Positions 46,764 through 55,895 of a stretch of DNA of 64,000 nt are shown here, one piece after another. The stretch lies in assembly GCA_039640505.1 (NCBI GenBank), contig CP046865.1, positions 930,001 through 994,000 of the forward strand, written 5' to 3'. The notes under the pieces were generated by a model. The model made no database searches, had not been told where the DNA came from, and saw only the letters and a list, made by a program, of their open reading frames with translations. The DNA comes from Rhodobacteraceae bacterium Araon29 (GTDB lineage: Bacteria; Pseudomonadota; Alphaproteobacteria; Rhodobacterales; Rhodobacteraceae). Numbering within the stretch: the first letter of the stretch is position 1; each line of letters opens with the position of its first letter. The position numbers and the translations under genes are program-made.

Positions 46764-47513
46764 TCATTTTCGTTTCCTACGAATTTTGGGAATATCTGAA
46801 GTTTGAATACGATAGTGGGCTTCTGGATGCGGAGGAAGTCCAAGATTTCTTGACCAAAAACTGGAGCCGCCCAATCTTTTCAGCAGTGGAAGGCATAATG
46901 TGATACCCGCTATGAAGCCACCTATATGGGCCCAGTAAGCGACGCCCCCTATGTCCGACGGGGTAGAAACTCCGTTGAAGAATTGCAAAGCAAACCAAAT
47001 GCTAAGGATGATCCAAGCAGGCAGAGAAAATATTCTAAAAAATACTATGAAAATGAAAAGCACGTCTACTTTTGCCTTTGGGTATAGAAGTAAATATCCC
47101 CCCATGACACCTGCAACCGCCCCAGAAGCACCTACTATGGGAATATCTGAGTAGGGGGCTGACATCACCTGAACAAGGCCGGCGGCAACAGCACACAGCA
47201 GGTAAAAGCCCAAAAACTTAACATGCCCCATTTCGTCTTCGAGATTGTCACCGTAAATGTGCAAGAATAGCATGTTGCCACCTAGATGCCAAATGCCACC
47301 ATGCAAAAAAGCGGAACTGAGCAGGGTTTCGTATCCCTCTCCATCACCAAGCCGGGCAGGGATTAGGGCCCAGTTTGAATAAATTTCGGACATAACGCGG
47401 TAATTACTTAAATCCCCCCAATAGCCAAAGAAAATAAGGCAATTTAGGACGATCAGTGCATAAGTTACAAAGGGCGTTTTGCCGGACGGATTATGGTCGC
47501 GAAATGGAAACAT
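46764..47513 (-). CDS. Rhomboid family intramembrane serine protease
   Basis: 249 residues with six or more hydrophobic helices. Catalytic serine in VGASGAVAGVMGGY and histidine in YWAHIGGFIAGI are present, with the N-terminal FPFRDHNPSGKTPFVTYALI typical of the alphaproteobacterial group. It cleaves membrane proteins within the bilayer; substrate unknown. It lies 31 bases downstream of putA on the same strand, and its TGA overlaps the ATG of the broken GFA gene. Confidence 0.93.
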   Translation of the reverse strand: MFPFRDHNPSGKTPFVTYALIVLNCLIFFGYWGDLSNYRVMSEIYSNWALIPARLGDGEGYETLLSSAFLHGGIWHLGGNMLFLHIYGDNLEDEMGHVKFLGFYLLCAVAAGLVQVMSAPYSDIPIVGASGAVAGVMGGYLLLYPKAKVDVLFIFIVFFRIFSLPAWIILSIWFALQFFNGVSTPSDIGGVAYWAHIGGFIAGITLCLPLLKRLGGSSFWSRNLGLPPHPEAHYRIQTSDIPKIRRKRK

Positions 47514-47544
47514 TACTCTTAACTGGGGTTATTGCGCCCCAAGG

Positions 47545-50500
47545 TCAAGATAGTCCACTTAAAAGTTTGGCATTTCCGCCTGCGGCAGTTGTATCTGTGC
47601 AAATGTGCCGCTCGCTGAGGGCATGGGCCGTGTCTGGTTGGCTTGTGATCAGCGGAACAATGGGACCGGCTCGTTTGGCCAGTGCCTGCGAGTAACTGCG
47701 TGCCCTTTTGTGATCTCCCCACCAAATTACACCACCAATTGGTGGTGTAATTATTAGGTCAGCCGGCGTAATGCCCCCATCGACTGGTACCGCATGCCCG
47801 CCCAGTTTGCGAATCTGAAGCACCTGTTGATCGCAGGCATGTTGGCCAGGCCCAAGGCATAAAATAGGCGGTTTTGGGTGCAAGGACAGTTGGTTGCTTT
47901 CACCTGTAGGACCAGGCAACGAAATTGGCGGGTTTGGTTTGGTGGTTTGGATATCTAAAAGGGTCTTAACCAATTTTTCGATAGGCATATCATTGGGCCA
48001 GTGACTTTTTACTGTACATGAAGCTGCGTTGCTGAAGCGCGATAGATAGTGCGGGCCGCCTGCCTTTGGACCAGTGCCGGATAGCCCCTCACCGCCAAAT
48101 GGCTGGCTGCCTACAATAGCGCCAATTTGGTTTCGATTGACATAGATATTTCCAACCTTAATCCTGTCTTTAATATACTGCACACGCTCATCTATTCTTG
48201 TTTGCAGACCAAAAGTTAGCCCATAACCCGTCGCATTTATGTTTTCTATAATCTCAGGAAGTTGGTGCTGCGCATAGCGCGCAATATGAAGAACTGGTCC
48301 GAATACTTCGTGTGTTAGGTCTTCAATTCCGCCAACTTCAATAAGTGTAGGGGGAATAAAAGTTCCGATCAGTGGTGTCTTTTGTTGATACTTGACGCGC
48401 CCGGCTTCTTTGGAGGTATTGATATAGTCTGAAATTGCAACTTGGGCGCCTTGATCAATGACGGGTCCAACATCAGTTTCCAGCAACCAAGGATCGCCAA
48501 CTTGCAGCTCTTTCATGGCACCGATGAGCATGTGGGTGAAATCATCAGCAATGTCCTCTTGGACATAAAGACACCGCAATGCACTGCATCTTTGCCCTGC
48601 AGATTGAAAGGCACTTTCAATCACCGCTGTTACGGCTTGTTCAAGCAAGGCGGTACTGTCGATGATCATCGCATTTAGCCCACCCGTTTCAGCAATCAAA
48701 GGTGCACCGGGCGTCAGGTTATGCGCCATGGCGGCACGAATACTTAGCGCTGTTTTGATTGATCCGGTGAAAGCCACGCCACTGATCCTTGGGTCAGAGC
48801 AAAGCATTGCTCCTACTGTCCCGTCGCCAGGTAAAAGTTGCAGTGCAGTTTTCGGTACTCCTGCTTGATGCAATAAATCCACCAAGTAGGCTGCGATGAG
48901 AGGGGTTTGTTCAGCTGATTTGGCAAGAACTGCATTGCCTGCTGACAATGCAGCTGCGATTTGGCCAGTAAAGATTGCCAGTGGAAAATTCCATGGGGAT
49001 ATACATGTAAATATGCCTAGGGGTGACCCTTTTGGGGTGCGGGAGGCGTAGTATCGCAAAAAATCAATACCTTCGCGTAATTCGGCTAAAGCATCTGCCA
49101 ATGTCTTTCCAGACTCACGGCATAGGAGAGTAAAAATTTCTCCAAAGTGAACCTCGTAAAGATTGGCGGCTCGGTTTAGAGTAGTTGCTCGATCTGCCGC
49201 TGTGGAAGCCCAAGGTTTGGCGGTTTCAATAGCTTGTCTGCACTGCCTCGGAGTGGTATTTTGAACCTGCCCCACGGGGTCATTGACTTTGCTTGGGTTA
49301 TAAATTAACGTTTTATTATCATTATCTTGTGTCTTTTTTGTAGAGGATTGACCGGCCGTCCAAAAGGTGTCTTTATGCAAGCTTCGTGTCGTTAGAACTT
49401 GTGAAAGCTGGGTTTCATCAGTGAGGTCAATTCCAAGCGAGTTTTTGCGTTCAGGAGCAAATAGTTGGGAGCCTGTTTTAATCGTTTTGTTTAACTCTGA
49501 GATATTGGCAAAAGGATCACGTGATACAACTTTAGGTGTTATATTTAAGTCGACGATTTGATTGACAAAACTGCTGTTGGCTCCATTTTCAAGAAGTCGT
49601 CTGACCAGGTAGGCAAGCAAATCTCGGTGCGCCCCAACCGGAGCGTAAATGCGGCAATCTCTTCTATGGCTTGAATGAACAAATTCGTGTAATGCCTCAC
49701 CCATTCCATGCAAGCGCTGGAATTCAAAGTTGGAATCTTCATTTGCCAGTTCAAGGACGGTAGCTATCGTATGTGCATTGTGAGTGGCAAATTGCGGGTA
49801 TATCCGATCCCCCATTGAAAGTAGTTTACGCGCATTCGCAATATAAGAAACATCAGTTGCGGCTTTTTTGGTGAAAATCGGAAAATCTGATAAGCCTGCA
49901 ACTTGTGCACGTTTGATCTCAGTGTCCCAATAGGCACCTTTCACAAGCCGGACCATGATTTTGCGATCATACCGTTGAGCCATATCGTAAAGAAAATCGA
50001 CCACAAAGCTGGCACGTTTGCTGTAGGCTTGCACAACCACACCAAACCCATCCCATCCCCTAAGAGCCGGATTTTGTAAAACGGCTTCGATTACATCAAG
50101 CGACAAGCTGAGGCGATCGGATTCTTCTGCATCGATTGTAAGAGCCATGTTGGCTGATTTCGCCAGTTGAGCTAAAGCATCTAACCGCGGTACTAATTCG
50201 TTCATAACGCGATCGCGTTGGGTTATTTCATATCGCGGATGAAGCGCAGACAGCTTTACTGAGACGCCAGGGTTTTTTCGAATATCTCCATTCACACAGT
50301 CGTATGCGATGGATGCGATTGCGTGGGAATAGGTCAAATGATACCGAGTAGCGTCTTCGTTTGTATATGCGGCCTCACCGAGCATATCATAAGAATATGT
50401 ATAGCCCTTTTCTTGCACGGGTTTGGCACGCTTCATTGCCGCTGTTATGGTTTCCCCCAGTACAAATTGACGGCCCATTTCTTTAATCGCGCGTCCAACA

Positions 50501-50979
50501 GCCGCGCGGACCACGGGTTCACCCATGCGTTTTAGTAAGCCGCGCAGTTGGCCTACGATACTTGTTTGATCATCCGTAAGAACTTTTCCCGTTAGCATTA
50601 GAGCCCAAGTTGAGGCATTGACCAACGGCGATGTTGAGTGCCCCATATGTTTGCTCCAATTAGATGGCGCAATTTTATCTTCAATCAAACTATCAATGGT
50701 TGCTGCGTCAGGGACGCGTAGTAAAGCCTCTGCAAGGCACATCAGGGCAACGCCTTCTTTGGTCGAAAGTCCATATTCGGCGAGAAAAACTTCCATTAAG
50801 CCCGGTTGGTCAAAGGCTCTTATTTGCTTCACCAACTGGATTGCTAGGTCACTGATCCTATCACGTATGCTTGTATCTAAGTTGGCTACACCAATAAGGT
50901 GATTGAGTACTGCCTGTTCAGGGGCATAGCTGTGGGCATCAACCAACTGACGTGGGTTTTGCGAATTAAAATCGGTCAT
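47545..50979 (-). CDS. putA: Bifunctional proline dehydrogenase / glutamate-semialdehyde dehydrogenase
   Basis: 1144 residues. The N-terminal half is the FAD-linked proline dehydrogenase barrel (VSVKLSALHPRYE, TIDAEESDRLSLSLDV, RLVKGAYWDTEIKRAQ, FATHNAHTI). From about 570 to 1040 runs the aldehyde dehydrogenase with ISPWNFPLAIFTGQIAAALSAGNAVLAK, ETGGLNAMI (Glu) and SAGQRCSALRCLYV (catalytic Cys). The N-terminal ribbon-helix-helix seen in enterobacterial PutA is missing, so control should come from the divergent Lrp-type gene. Oxidises proline to glutamate. A long perfect palindrome lies in the 3' coding part. Confidence 0.96.
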   Translation of the reverse strand: MTDFNSQNPRQLVDAHSYAPEQAVLNHLIGVANLDTSIRDRISDLAIQLVKQIRAFDQPGLMEVFLAEYGLSTKEGVALMCLAEALLRVPDAATIDSLIEDKIAPSNWSKHMGHSTSPLVNASTWALMLTGKVLTDDQTSIVGQLRGLLKRMGEPVVRAAVGRAIKEMGRQFVLGETITAAMKRAKPVQEKGYTYSYDMLGEAAYTNEDATRYHLTYSHAIASIAYDCVNGDIRKNPGVSVKLSALHPRYEITQRDRVMNELVPRLDALAQLAKSANMALTIDAEESDRLSLSLDVIEAVLQNPALRGWDGFGVVVQAYSKRASFVVDFLYDMAQRYDRKIMVRLVKGAYWDTEIKRAQVAGLSDFPIFTKKAATDVSYIANARKLLSMGDRIYPQFATHNAHTIATVLELANEDSNFEFQRLHGMGEALHEFVHSSHRRDCRIYAPVGAHRDLLAYLVRRLLENGANSSFVNQIVDLNITPKVVSRDPFANISELNKTIKTGSQLFAPERKNSLGIDLTDETQLSQVLTTRSLHKDTFWTAGQSSTKKTQDNDNKTLIYNPSKVNDPVGQVQNTTPRQCRQAIETAKPWASTAADRATTLNRAANLYEVHFGEIFTLLCRESGKTLADALAELREGIDFLRYYASRTPKGSPLGIFTCISPWNFPLAIFTGQIAAALSAGNAVLAKSAEQTPLIAAYLVDLLHQAGVPKTALQLLPGDGTVGAMLCSDPRISGVAFTGSIKTALSIRAAMAHNLTPGAPLIAETGGLNAMIIDSTALLEQAVTAVIESAFQSAGQRCSALRCLYVQEDIADDFTHMLIGAMKELQVGDPWLLETDVGPVIDQGAQVAISDYINTSKEAGRVKYQQKTPLIGTFIPPTLIEVGGIEDLTHEVFGPVLHIARYAQHQLPEIIENINATGYGLTFGLQTRIDERVQYIKDRIKVGNIYVNRNQIGAIVGSQPFGGEGLSGTGPKAGGPHYLSRFSNAASCTVKSHWPNDMPIEKLVKTLLDIQTTKPNPPISLPGPTGESNQLSLHPKPPILCLGPGQHACDQQVLQIRKLGGHAVPVDGGITPADLIITPPIGGVIWWGDHKRARSYSQALAKRAGPIVPLITSQPDTAHALSERHICTDTTAAGGNAKLLSGLS
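47725..47752. repeat. Perfect 28-bp palindrome inside putA
   Basis: Half-site AATTACACCACCAA joined without spacer to its complement. On the minus strand it encodes I-T-P-P-I-G-G-V-I, whose codons themselves mirror. No T-run follows. See finding. Confidence 0.9.
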
Positions 50980-51067
50980 AATCTACTCCGTCTATAAGAC
51001 TGGTATAATGCTATTTAAACGGGAATTTAGTCTTGAATATGCTTATTTAATGTGTAATTAGGCTTAA
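50980..51067. promoter_or_regulatory. putA - putR divergent control region
   Basis: 88 AT-rich bases between the divergent starts, the expected place for Lrp-type regulator binding. No single operator could be fixed by eye. Confidence 0.4.
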
Positions 51068-51559
51068 ATGTATCAAATCGATAGTGAAAATGATCACACA
51101 GCAGAAGACCGGTTTGATCGTGCGATCCTGACAGCCCTGGCTGAAGACGGCCGTATGACTGTAACAGATTTAGCCAAGCGGATCGGTCTTTCCAAGTCGC
51201 CAACCCAAGCGCGGCTAAAACGGCTTGAGAATAAAGGCGTCATTTTGGGATATAGGGCGTTGATTGATCCCATTCGGATGGGACTAGACCATGTCGCCTT
51301 TGTTGAGGTGCGACTAACAGATACTAGAGAAAAGGCTCTAGATGCGTTTAATCAAGCCGTTGCGCGTATTCCTGAAATAGAGCAAGCACATTTAATTGCT
51401 GGAAATTTTGACTATCTAATGAAAATCCGTACCAAGAGTATGAAAGATTATCGCCGGGTTTTAGCCGAAAAGATATCAACCTTGCCTCATGTTGCGAGTA
51501 CTTCGACTTATGTGGCGATGCAGGCGGTTAAAGAAAACGGTTATTTGGACTTGACATAG
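51068..51559 (+). CDS. Lrp/AsnC-family transcriptional regulator of putA (PutR-like)
   Basis: 163 residues. N-terminal helix-turn-helix (about 18-60: DRAILTALAEDGRMTVTDLAKRIGLSKSPTQARLKRLE) and a C-terminal RAM ligand-binding domain with VEVRLTD and AHLIAGNFDYLMKI. Divergent from putA; in Agrobacterium and Rhodobacter the gene in this place (putR) activates putA when proline is present. Role assigned from family and position. Confidence 0.9.
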   Translation: MYQIDSENDHTAEDRFDRAILTALAEDGRMTVTDLAKRIGLSKSPTQARLKRLENKGVILGYRALIDPIRMGLDHVAFVEVRLTDTREKALDAFNQAVARIPEIEQAHLIAGNFDYLMKIRTKSMKDYRRVLAEKISTLPHVASTSTYVAMQAVKENGYLDLT

Positions 51560-51710
51560 AGCAAGTAGTTTCTTCGCTCAAGGCGCTAGATAATTGTTGC
51601 ACTGTGTATTTTTTGCAAGCTTTTAATTTAAACCTAGTTAGCTAAGTTGCAAAATTCGTGTATTAGACGCCTTTACACTTCTGCCAATCTTAGTATGTTC
51701 TCGCCACCTG

Positions 51711-51797
51711 GCCCACGTGGTGGAATGGTAGACACAAGAGACTTAAAATCTCTGGGCTTAGTAGGCCGTGCCGGTTCGAGTCCGGCCGTGGGTACCA
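51711..51797 (+). tRNA. tRNA-Leu (anticodon TAA)
   Basis: 87 bases with encoded CCA. Acceptor arms GCCCACG / CGTGGGT, anticodon stem AGAGA / TCTCT around loop CTTAAAA (anticodon TAA), a long variable arm, and the T-arm GGTTCGAGTCC. Its 3' end is the integration site of the island that follows. Confidence 0.95.
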
Positions 51798-51802
51798 GGT
51801 TT
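51781..51802. repeat. attL-like copy: 3' end of tRNA-Leu
   Basis: The last 17 bases of the tRNA plus AGGTTT-type flank (TCCGGCCGTGGG... to GGTTT). A second copy with one mismatch lies at 58,525-58,546, giving a 22-base direct repeat 6.7 kb apart. Confidence 0.8.
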
Positions 51803-51848
51803 TGTCTAATTTTCCCTATAAACTAAAGCATACAAGGGTTAGCCTTAC

Positions 51849-51892
51849 AAAAAGGGAACTCAAATTGGGTCAAAAAGGAACTCAATAGGGTC
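51849..51892. repeat. Tandem arm-type repeats beside attL
   Basis: Two copies of AAAAAGG(G)AACTCAA(A)T.GGGTC lie back to back (51,849-51,871 and 51,872-51,892). A third core AAAAAGGAACTCAA stands at 58,430, near the other att copy. This fits arm-type binding sites of a tyrosine recombinase. Confidence 0.5.
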
Positions 51893-51910
51893 AAAAACAG
51901 GCGAACTACC

Positions 51911-52139
51911 ATGCAAGAAGATGACGATGATTTCGGTGTAACCAGCGAGGGCACTGAGATTCTAAATCTACCCCTATATACCGAGCGCAAAGCAGATGGC
52001 ATCTATTGCTACCGCAGAAGAGTGCCAAAGGCCTTACGTGGCCGGCTTGGTAAAGGATACCTTTACCGCAACCTTGGGCGGACCAAACAAGAGGTTGTTG
52101 GCTCAATACCAGCGAAGGGTGCGTGAACTTAATACACGC
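51911..52139 (+). pseudogene. Tyrosine recombinase (integrase), N-terminal remnant
   Basis: Residues from MQEDDDDFG reach YCYRRRVPKALRGRL and YRNLGRTKQE, the N-terminal arm-binding region of a site-specific integrase. At about 52,094 a one-base shift is needed to continue as [15 protein letters not shown]. The catalytic domain is absent: the frame runs into the 3' end of glpQ on the other strand. It sits about 110 bases after the tRNA, as the integrase of an island should. Not able to recombine. Confidence 0.7.
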
Positions 52140-53026
52140 TGCGCGCGGCCTGGATAGTCGGTGACAATGCTGTCCACCCCTGCATCTATGACCCGCTCCA
52201 TATCTTCTGTCTCATTGACCGTCCAAGTGGATACAAGCAAACCGAGTTCATGAGCCTCTTTGACAAGATCTGATGTCACATCTTTGAAATATGGACACCA
52301 CATTTGCCCTCCTTGATCGGCAATGGCTTGTGGTATTGATTTATCAAATGACGAAAAATCAGGGGTAACGGCTTCGGGAGAGTTTTCCAAGGGGTCGTTA
52401 GCGTTTTCAGGCATCTGAGATAGATAAGAGCGCGGCATTTCTGGGGCAAGGCGACGGCACTCCTCTAAGATGTCCCAGTCAAAGCTATGTAAAACAGTTC
52501 GGTTGGAAAGATCTCTTTGGCGAATTTCTCCGATCACCTTTTCAACTATATCAGTCGTTCTGGAAGAGGGGTCAGACTTAATTTCTAGCAAAAAATATAG
52601 ACCCTGACCCTTTGGTGAAGTGGCAATTTCGAGTAATTCAGACAATTGTGGTATACGAATGTCTGATAAGAATGCCTGATCAGGAAAACACTTGCCATAT
52701 GCAGTACGCCCATCCAGTCCCCCAACATCGAAATGTTTCAACTGCGCCAGAGTAAAGTCAGCGACCTTTGGCTCGTCTCCCACCAGCCATTGACCATTGG
52801 CATCTCTTGTTGCCGCTCTGGACAGGTGATGGTTATGGGTAATAACCGGCACTGCATCACGCGTAAGCATGACGTCGAATTCTAGCGCAGAAACTCCGAT
52901 ATCCAAGGTGAACTCAAAACCCTGTATCGTGTTCTCGGGCATCAACCCACGGGCTCCACGATGGCCAATCAGGCGCACCACACCAGGCGCGCTGTGGAAC
53001 CCGTTCAATTGGGGGAAACCGTTCAC
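52103..53026 (-). CDS. ugpQ: Glycerophosphodiester phosphodiesterase
   Basis: 307 residues starting with GTG that overlaps the ugpC stop (GTGA). [51 protein letters not shown] carries the catalytic His pair and the metal-binding Glu-x-Asp. It releases glycerol-3-phosphate from glycerophosphodiesters. Without a signal peptide it should be cytoplasmic, like UgpQ, acting on imported diesters. Its last codons extend over the integrase remnant, marking a recombination joint. Confidence 0.93.
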   Translation of the reverse strand: MNGFPQLNGFHSAPGVVRLIGHRGARGLMPENTIQGFEFTLDIGVSALEFDVMLTRDAVPVITHNHHLSRAATRDANGQWLVGDEPKVADFTLAQLKHFDVGGLDGRTAYGKCFPDQAFLSDIRIPQLSELLEIATSPKGQGLYFLLEIKSDPSSRTTDIVEKVIGEIRQRDLSNRTVLHSFDWDILEECRRLAPEMPRSYLSQMPENANDPLENSPEAVTPDFSSFDKSIPQAIADQGGQMWCPYFKDVTSDLVKEAHELGLLVSTWTVNETEDMERVIDAGVDSIVTDYPGRAQRVLSSRTLRWY

Positions 53027-54078
53027 TTTAAGACCCTTTTACAAGTTTCAGTATCAAATATGTGCATGTTCTTTGCAGATGCAGAAAACGTCATTACCGA
53101 GCCAGCATCTGCACTGACATGACCTGGCAAGCTTACAACCACATCAACGTTTGTCTTATCAAGGGTACCATGCATCAATGTGTTTGCACCGAGGTGCTCG
53201 AACATTTGAACAACGACCCTGATCGGACCATTTGCGTCAGGTGTGAGGTGCTCTGGACGGAGCCCAAGCGTAACAGATCCATTTGCGTGTGCTCCACCGG
53301 GCATTTTTGCGCCATTGCTTAAAGTAATTGTACCGTTCGCACACTCGGCTGGTATGAAATTCATCGAAGGGCTTCCGATAAAGCCAGCAACAAATATCGT
53401 TTCGGGGTGGTCATAAAGCTCAATAGGCGTTCCGAATTGCTCTACAACACCGCCATTTAGAACCATAAGCCGATCGCCTAGTGTCATCGCTTCGACTTGA
53501 TCATGGGTGACATAGATGGATGTGACGTTCAGACGTTTCTGCAATTTGCGGATTTCCAGACGCATTTGTACTCGCAACTTGGCGTCAAGGTTCGAAAGCG
53601 GCTCATCAAATAGGAAGACCTGCGGTTTCCGAACAATTGCGCGGCCCATTGCGACCCTCTGCCTTTGTCCACCAGATAGCTGTCTAGGTTTTCGATCTAG
53701 GTACTGGCTTATGCCCAATATCTCGGCGGCCTCATTAACGCGCTGCTCAATTTCGTCTTTAGGAATTTTGCGGATTTTCAATCCATAGGCCATATTTTGG
53801 CGCACTGACATATGCGGATAAAGAGCATAGTTTTGAAACACCATTGCAATATCGCGGTCTGCTGGTTCGAGATTGTTCACCACCTTTCCGCCAATGCTTA
53901 TTTCACCTGCCGTAATTTTCTCAAGCCCGGCGATCATCCGCAATAGTGTGGATTTTCCACAGCCAGACGGGCCAACGATGACGATGAGTTCACCCTCCGT
54001 GATTTCCCCTTTGACATGATGAAGTACTTCGACTTCGCCATAGCTTTTCACAAGGTTTTCCAAAATAATGGCTGCCAT
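53023..54078 (-). CDS. ugpC: sn-glycerol-3-phosphate ABC transporter ATP-binding protein
   Basis: 351 residues. Walker [10 protein letters not shown] 36-44, signature LSGGQ 134-138, Walker B FLFDEP 155-160, followed by the MalK-type regulatory domain ([19 protein letters not shown]). It powers the UgpA/UgpE permease. Coupled to glpQ/ugpQ by a four-base overlap and 13 bases after ugpE. Confidence 0.94.
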   Translation of the reverse strand: MAAIILENLVKSYGEVEVLHHVKGEITEGELIVIVGPSGCGKSTLLRMIAGLEKITAGEISIGGKVVNNLEPADRDIAMVFQNYALYPHMSVRQNMAYGLKIRKIPKDEIEQRVNEAAEILGISQYLDRKPRQLSGGQRQRVAMGRAIVRKPQVFLFDEPLSNLDAKLRVQMRLEIRKLQKRLNVTSIYVTHDQVEAMTLGDRLMVLNGGVVEQFGTPIELYDHPETIFVAGFIGSPSMNFIPAECANGTITLSNGAKMPGGAHANGSVTLGLRPEHLTPDANGPIRVVVQMFEHLGANTLMHGTLDKTNVDVVVSLPGHVSADAGSVMTFSASAKNMHIFDTETCKRVLK

Positions 54079-54091
54079 ATCAACTTATCCG

Positions 54092-54943
54092 TTATTTATC
54101 CGTTTCGGTAAGGCCCTGCACAAAGAGCCGTTGCATAGCGATGACCACAAAAACGGGTGGTATCATCGCCAGAAGTGCAGTCATCATGATGATGTTCCAT
54201 TGCGGTGATTGTTCAGCTGCTTGCAGCATTTGTTTAATGCTCATTACGATTGTCGTCATGTCACTGTCAGTGGTGATCAGCAGTGGCCAAAGATATTGAT
54301 TCCAACCGTAAATGAATAGAATAACGAAGAGTGCTGCGATATTGGTGCGGCTTAGCGGGATCAAAATATCCCAAAAGAACCGTAGGGGACCAGCACCATC
54401 GATACGGGCGCTTTCCAACATCTCATCAGGTATTGTTAGAAAAACCTGACGAAACATAAATGTGGCAGTGGCCGAGGCAATCAGAGGTATTGAAAGACCC
54501 CAATAGCTGTTGAGCAATCCAAGATTTGCGACAACTTCAAAGGTTGGCAGTATCCGAACTTCGACCGGCAACATGAGGGTGATGAATATTAGCCAAAAGA
54601 AACCCATGCGAAACGGGAATTTGAAGTACACGATGGCAAATGCCGACAGCAATGAAATCGTGATTTTCCCGATGGCAATCATCATTGCCATGGTAAGCGA
54701 GTTTGCCAACATACGCCACACCGGCACTGTTTCGGTTCCCGAAAGTCCACTTCCAAATAGTGTTTGAACGAAATTTTCCCAGAAATAGCTTCCTGGCAAG
54801 ATCGGGATCGGCGCCTGTGTCATACGGATGGGATCATGAGTTGCCGCCACAAAGGTGATCCAAATCGGCAGCGCTACGATCGCAATCCCAAAGAGCAGAA
54901 CCAGGTGGCTAATTACATTGAGTAGAGGACGGTTCTCGATCAT
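54092..54943 (-). CDS. ugpE: sn-glycerol-3-phosphate ABC transporter permease UgpE
   Basis: 283 residues, six predicted helices. The EAA loop that contacts the ATPase reads EMLESARIDGAGPLRFFWDILIPLSR. The gene start touches the end of ugpA (54,943). Order A-E-C matches the enterobacterial ugp operon. Confidence 0.94.
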   Translation of the reverse strand: MIENRPLLNVISHLVLLFGIAIVALPIWITFVAATHDPIRMTQAPIPILPGSYFWENFVQTLFGSGLSGTETVPVWRMLANSLTMAMMIAIGKITISLLSAFAIVYFKFPFRMGFFWLIFITLMLPVEVRILPTFEVVANLGLLNSYWGLSIPLIASATATFMFRQVFLTIPDEMLESARIDGAGPLRFFWDILIPLSRTNIAALFVILFIYGWNQYLWPLLITTDSDMTTIVMSIKQMLQAAEQSPQWNIIMMTALLAMIPPVFVVIAMQRLFVQGLTETDK

Positions 54944-55824
54944 CAGTACTCGACCTTTCTTTCGATATAGCGGAATTGGACCACGGTCATGATGATGACA
55001 AGGATCATAAGAATGACAGATTGCGCGGCTGATCCACCAAGGTCGAGGCCGACAAAGCCATCGTTATAGACCTTATACACAAGAATAGTGGTTGCGTTGG
55101 CTGGACCGCCCTGTGTGACCGCATGAATGATGCCGAACGTATCAAAGAAGGCATAGACTGCGTTAATCACCAATAAGAAAAAGGTGGTTGGGGAAATCAT
55201 CGGAAAAATATGATCAAAGAACCGACGTATGGGCCCCGCGCCATCCATCGCCGCCGCTTCAATCAGCGACCGCGGGATCGATTGCATCGCGGCTAAGTAG
55301 AACAGAAAGTTATAGGCAATTTGTTTCCACGCAGCAGCGAAGATCACCAGCATCATGGCCTGCGAGCCATTAAGATAATGGTTCCAATCGATGCCGATAA
55401 ATTCCAATAGGTATGGGAAAATTCCAAGCGTAGGGTTGAACATGAAAACCCAAAGTGCACCCGCCAGAACCGGCGCGACCGCATAGGGCCAGATCAGCAA
55501 TGTTCTGTAAGTTGTCGCACCTTTGATCACCCGATCGGCAAAACCCGCAAGAATAAGGGCCGCTGACATTGATAGCAGTGCTACGCAAATCGAGAAAAAG
55601 ATTGTGCGGCCAAAGCTATCAAGATATTGCTCATCGGTTGCCAAATAAACAAAGTTTTCGAACCAAACGAATTCAGTTGAAATACCAAATGCATCTTCGA
55701 TGAGAAAAGACTGATATACGGCCTGACCAGCAGGCCAGATAAAGAACACAAGTGTAATGATAACCTGCGGTGCCACTAAAATGTATGGTAAAAGAGACGT
55801 CGGAAAATGAACGCGCTTTAGCAT
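54943..55824 (-). CDS. ugpA: sn-glycerol-3-phosphate ABC transporter permease UgpA
   Basis: 293 residues, six predicted helices. The EAA loop is [27 protein letters not shown]. Starts [31 protein letters not shown] as UgpA proteins do. Downstream of ugpB by 71 bases. Confidence 0.94.
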   Translation of the reverse strand: MLKRVHFPTSLLPYILVAPQVIITLVFFIWPAGQAVYQSFLIEDAFGISTEFVWFENFVYLATDEQYLDSFGRTIFFSICVALLSMSAALILAGFADRVIKGATTYRTLLIWPYAVAPVLAGALWVFMFNPTLGIFPYLLEFIGIDWNHYLNGSQAMMLVIFAAAWKQIAYNFLFYLAAMQSIPRSLIEAAAMDGAGPIRRFFDHIFPMISPTTFFLLVINAVYAFFDTFGIIHAVTQGGPANATTILVYKVYNDGFVGLDLGGSAAQSVILMILVIIMTVVQFRYIERKVEY

Positions 55825-55895
55825 TTAGACATCCCTTTAGATTTTAAAAGCAGTTTTATACCGGCGGCCCTGGCAAGAGCCGCCGGCAGTTGATA

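Larger units (their letters stand above)
45723..46767 (-). pseudogene. GFA-family gene split by an AT-rich insertion
   Basis: Two parts on the minus strand. The N-terminal part starts at an ATG overlapping the rhomboid stop (46,767) and reads MKVICHCRATELNIT... RRCDCSF, a TGA at 46,675-46,677, then ARRGAIAVSAPIDGVKIVEG and NLT. The C-terminal part (45,926 to 45,723) reads YQWGTKTAKHYFCKTCGIYTHH... to GINHPSD and a stop. Without the insertion they rejoin in one frame of about 123 residues, a normal GFA length. The TGA replaces the cysteine expected in CDCSFC. Originally an operon partner of rhomboid. Confidence 0.88.

Noticed and set aside
47725-47752. Palindrome as a Rho-independent terminator
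   Set aside because: It lies within the putA coding sequence and has no T-run after it on either strand.
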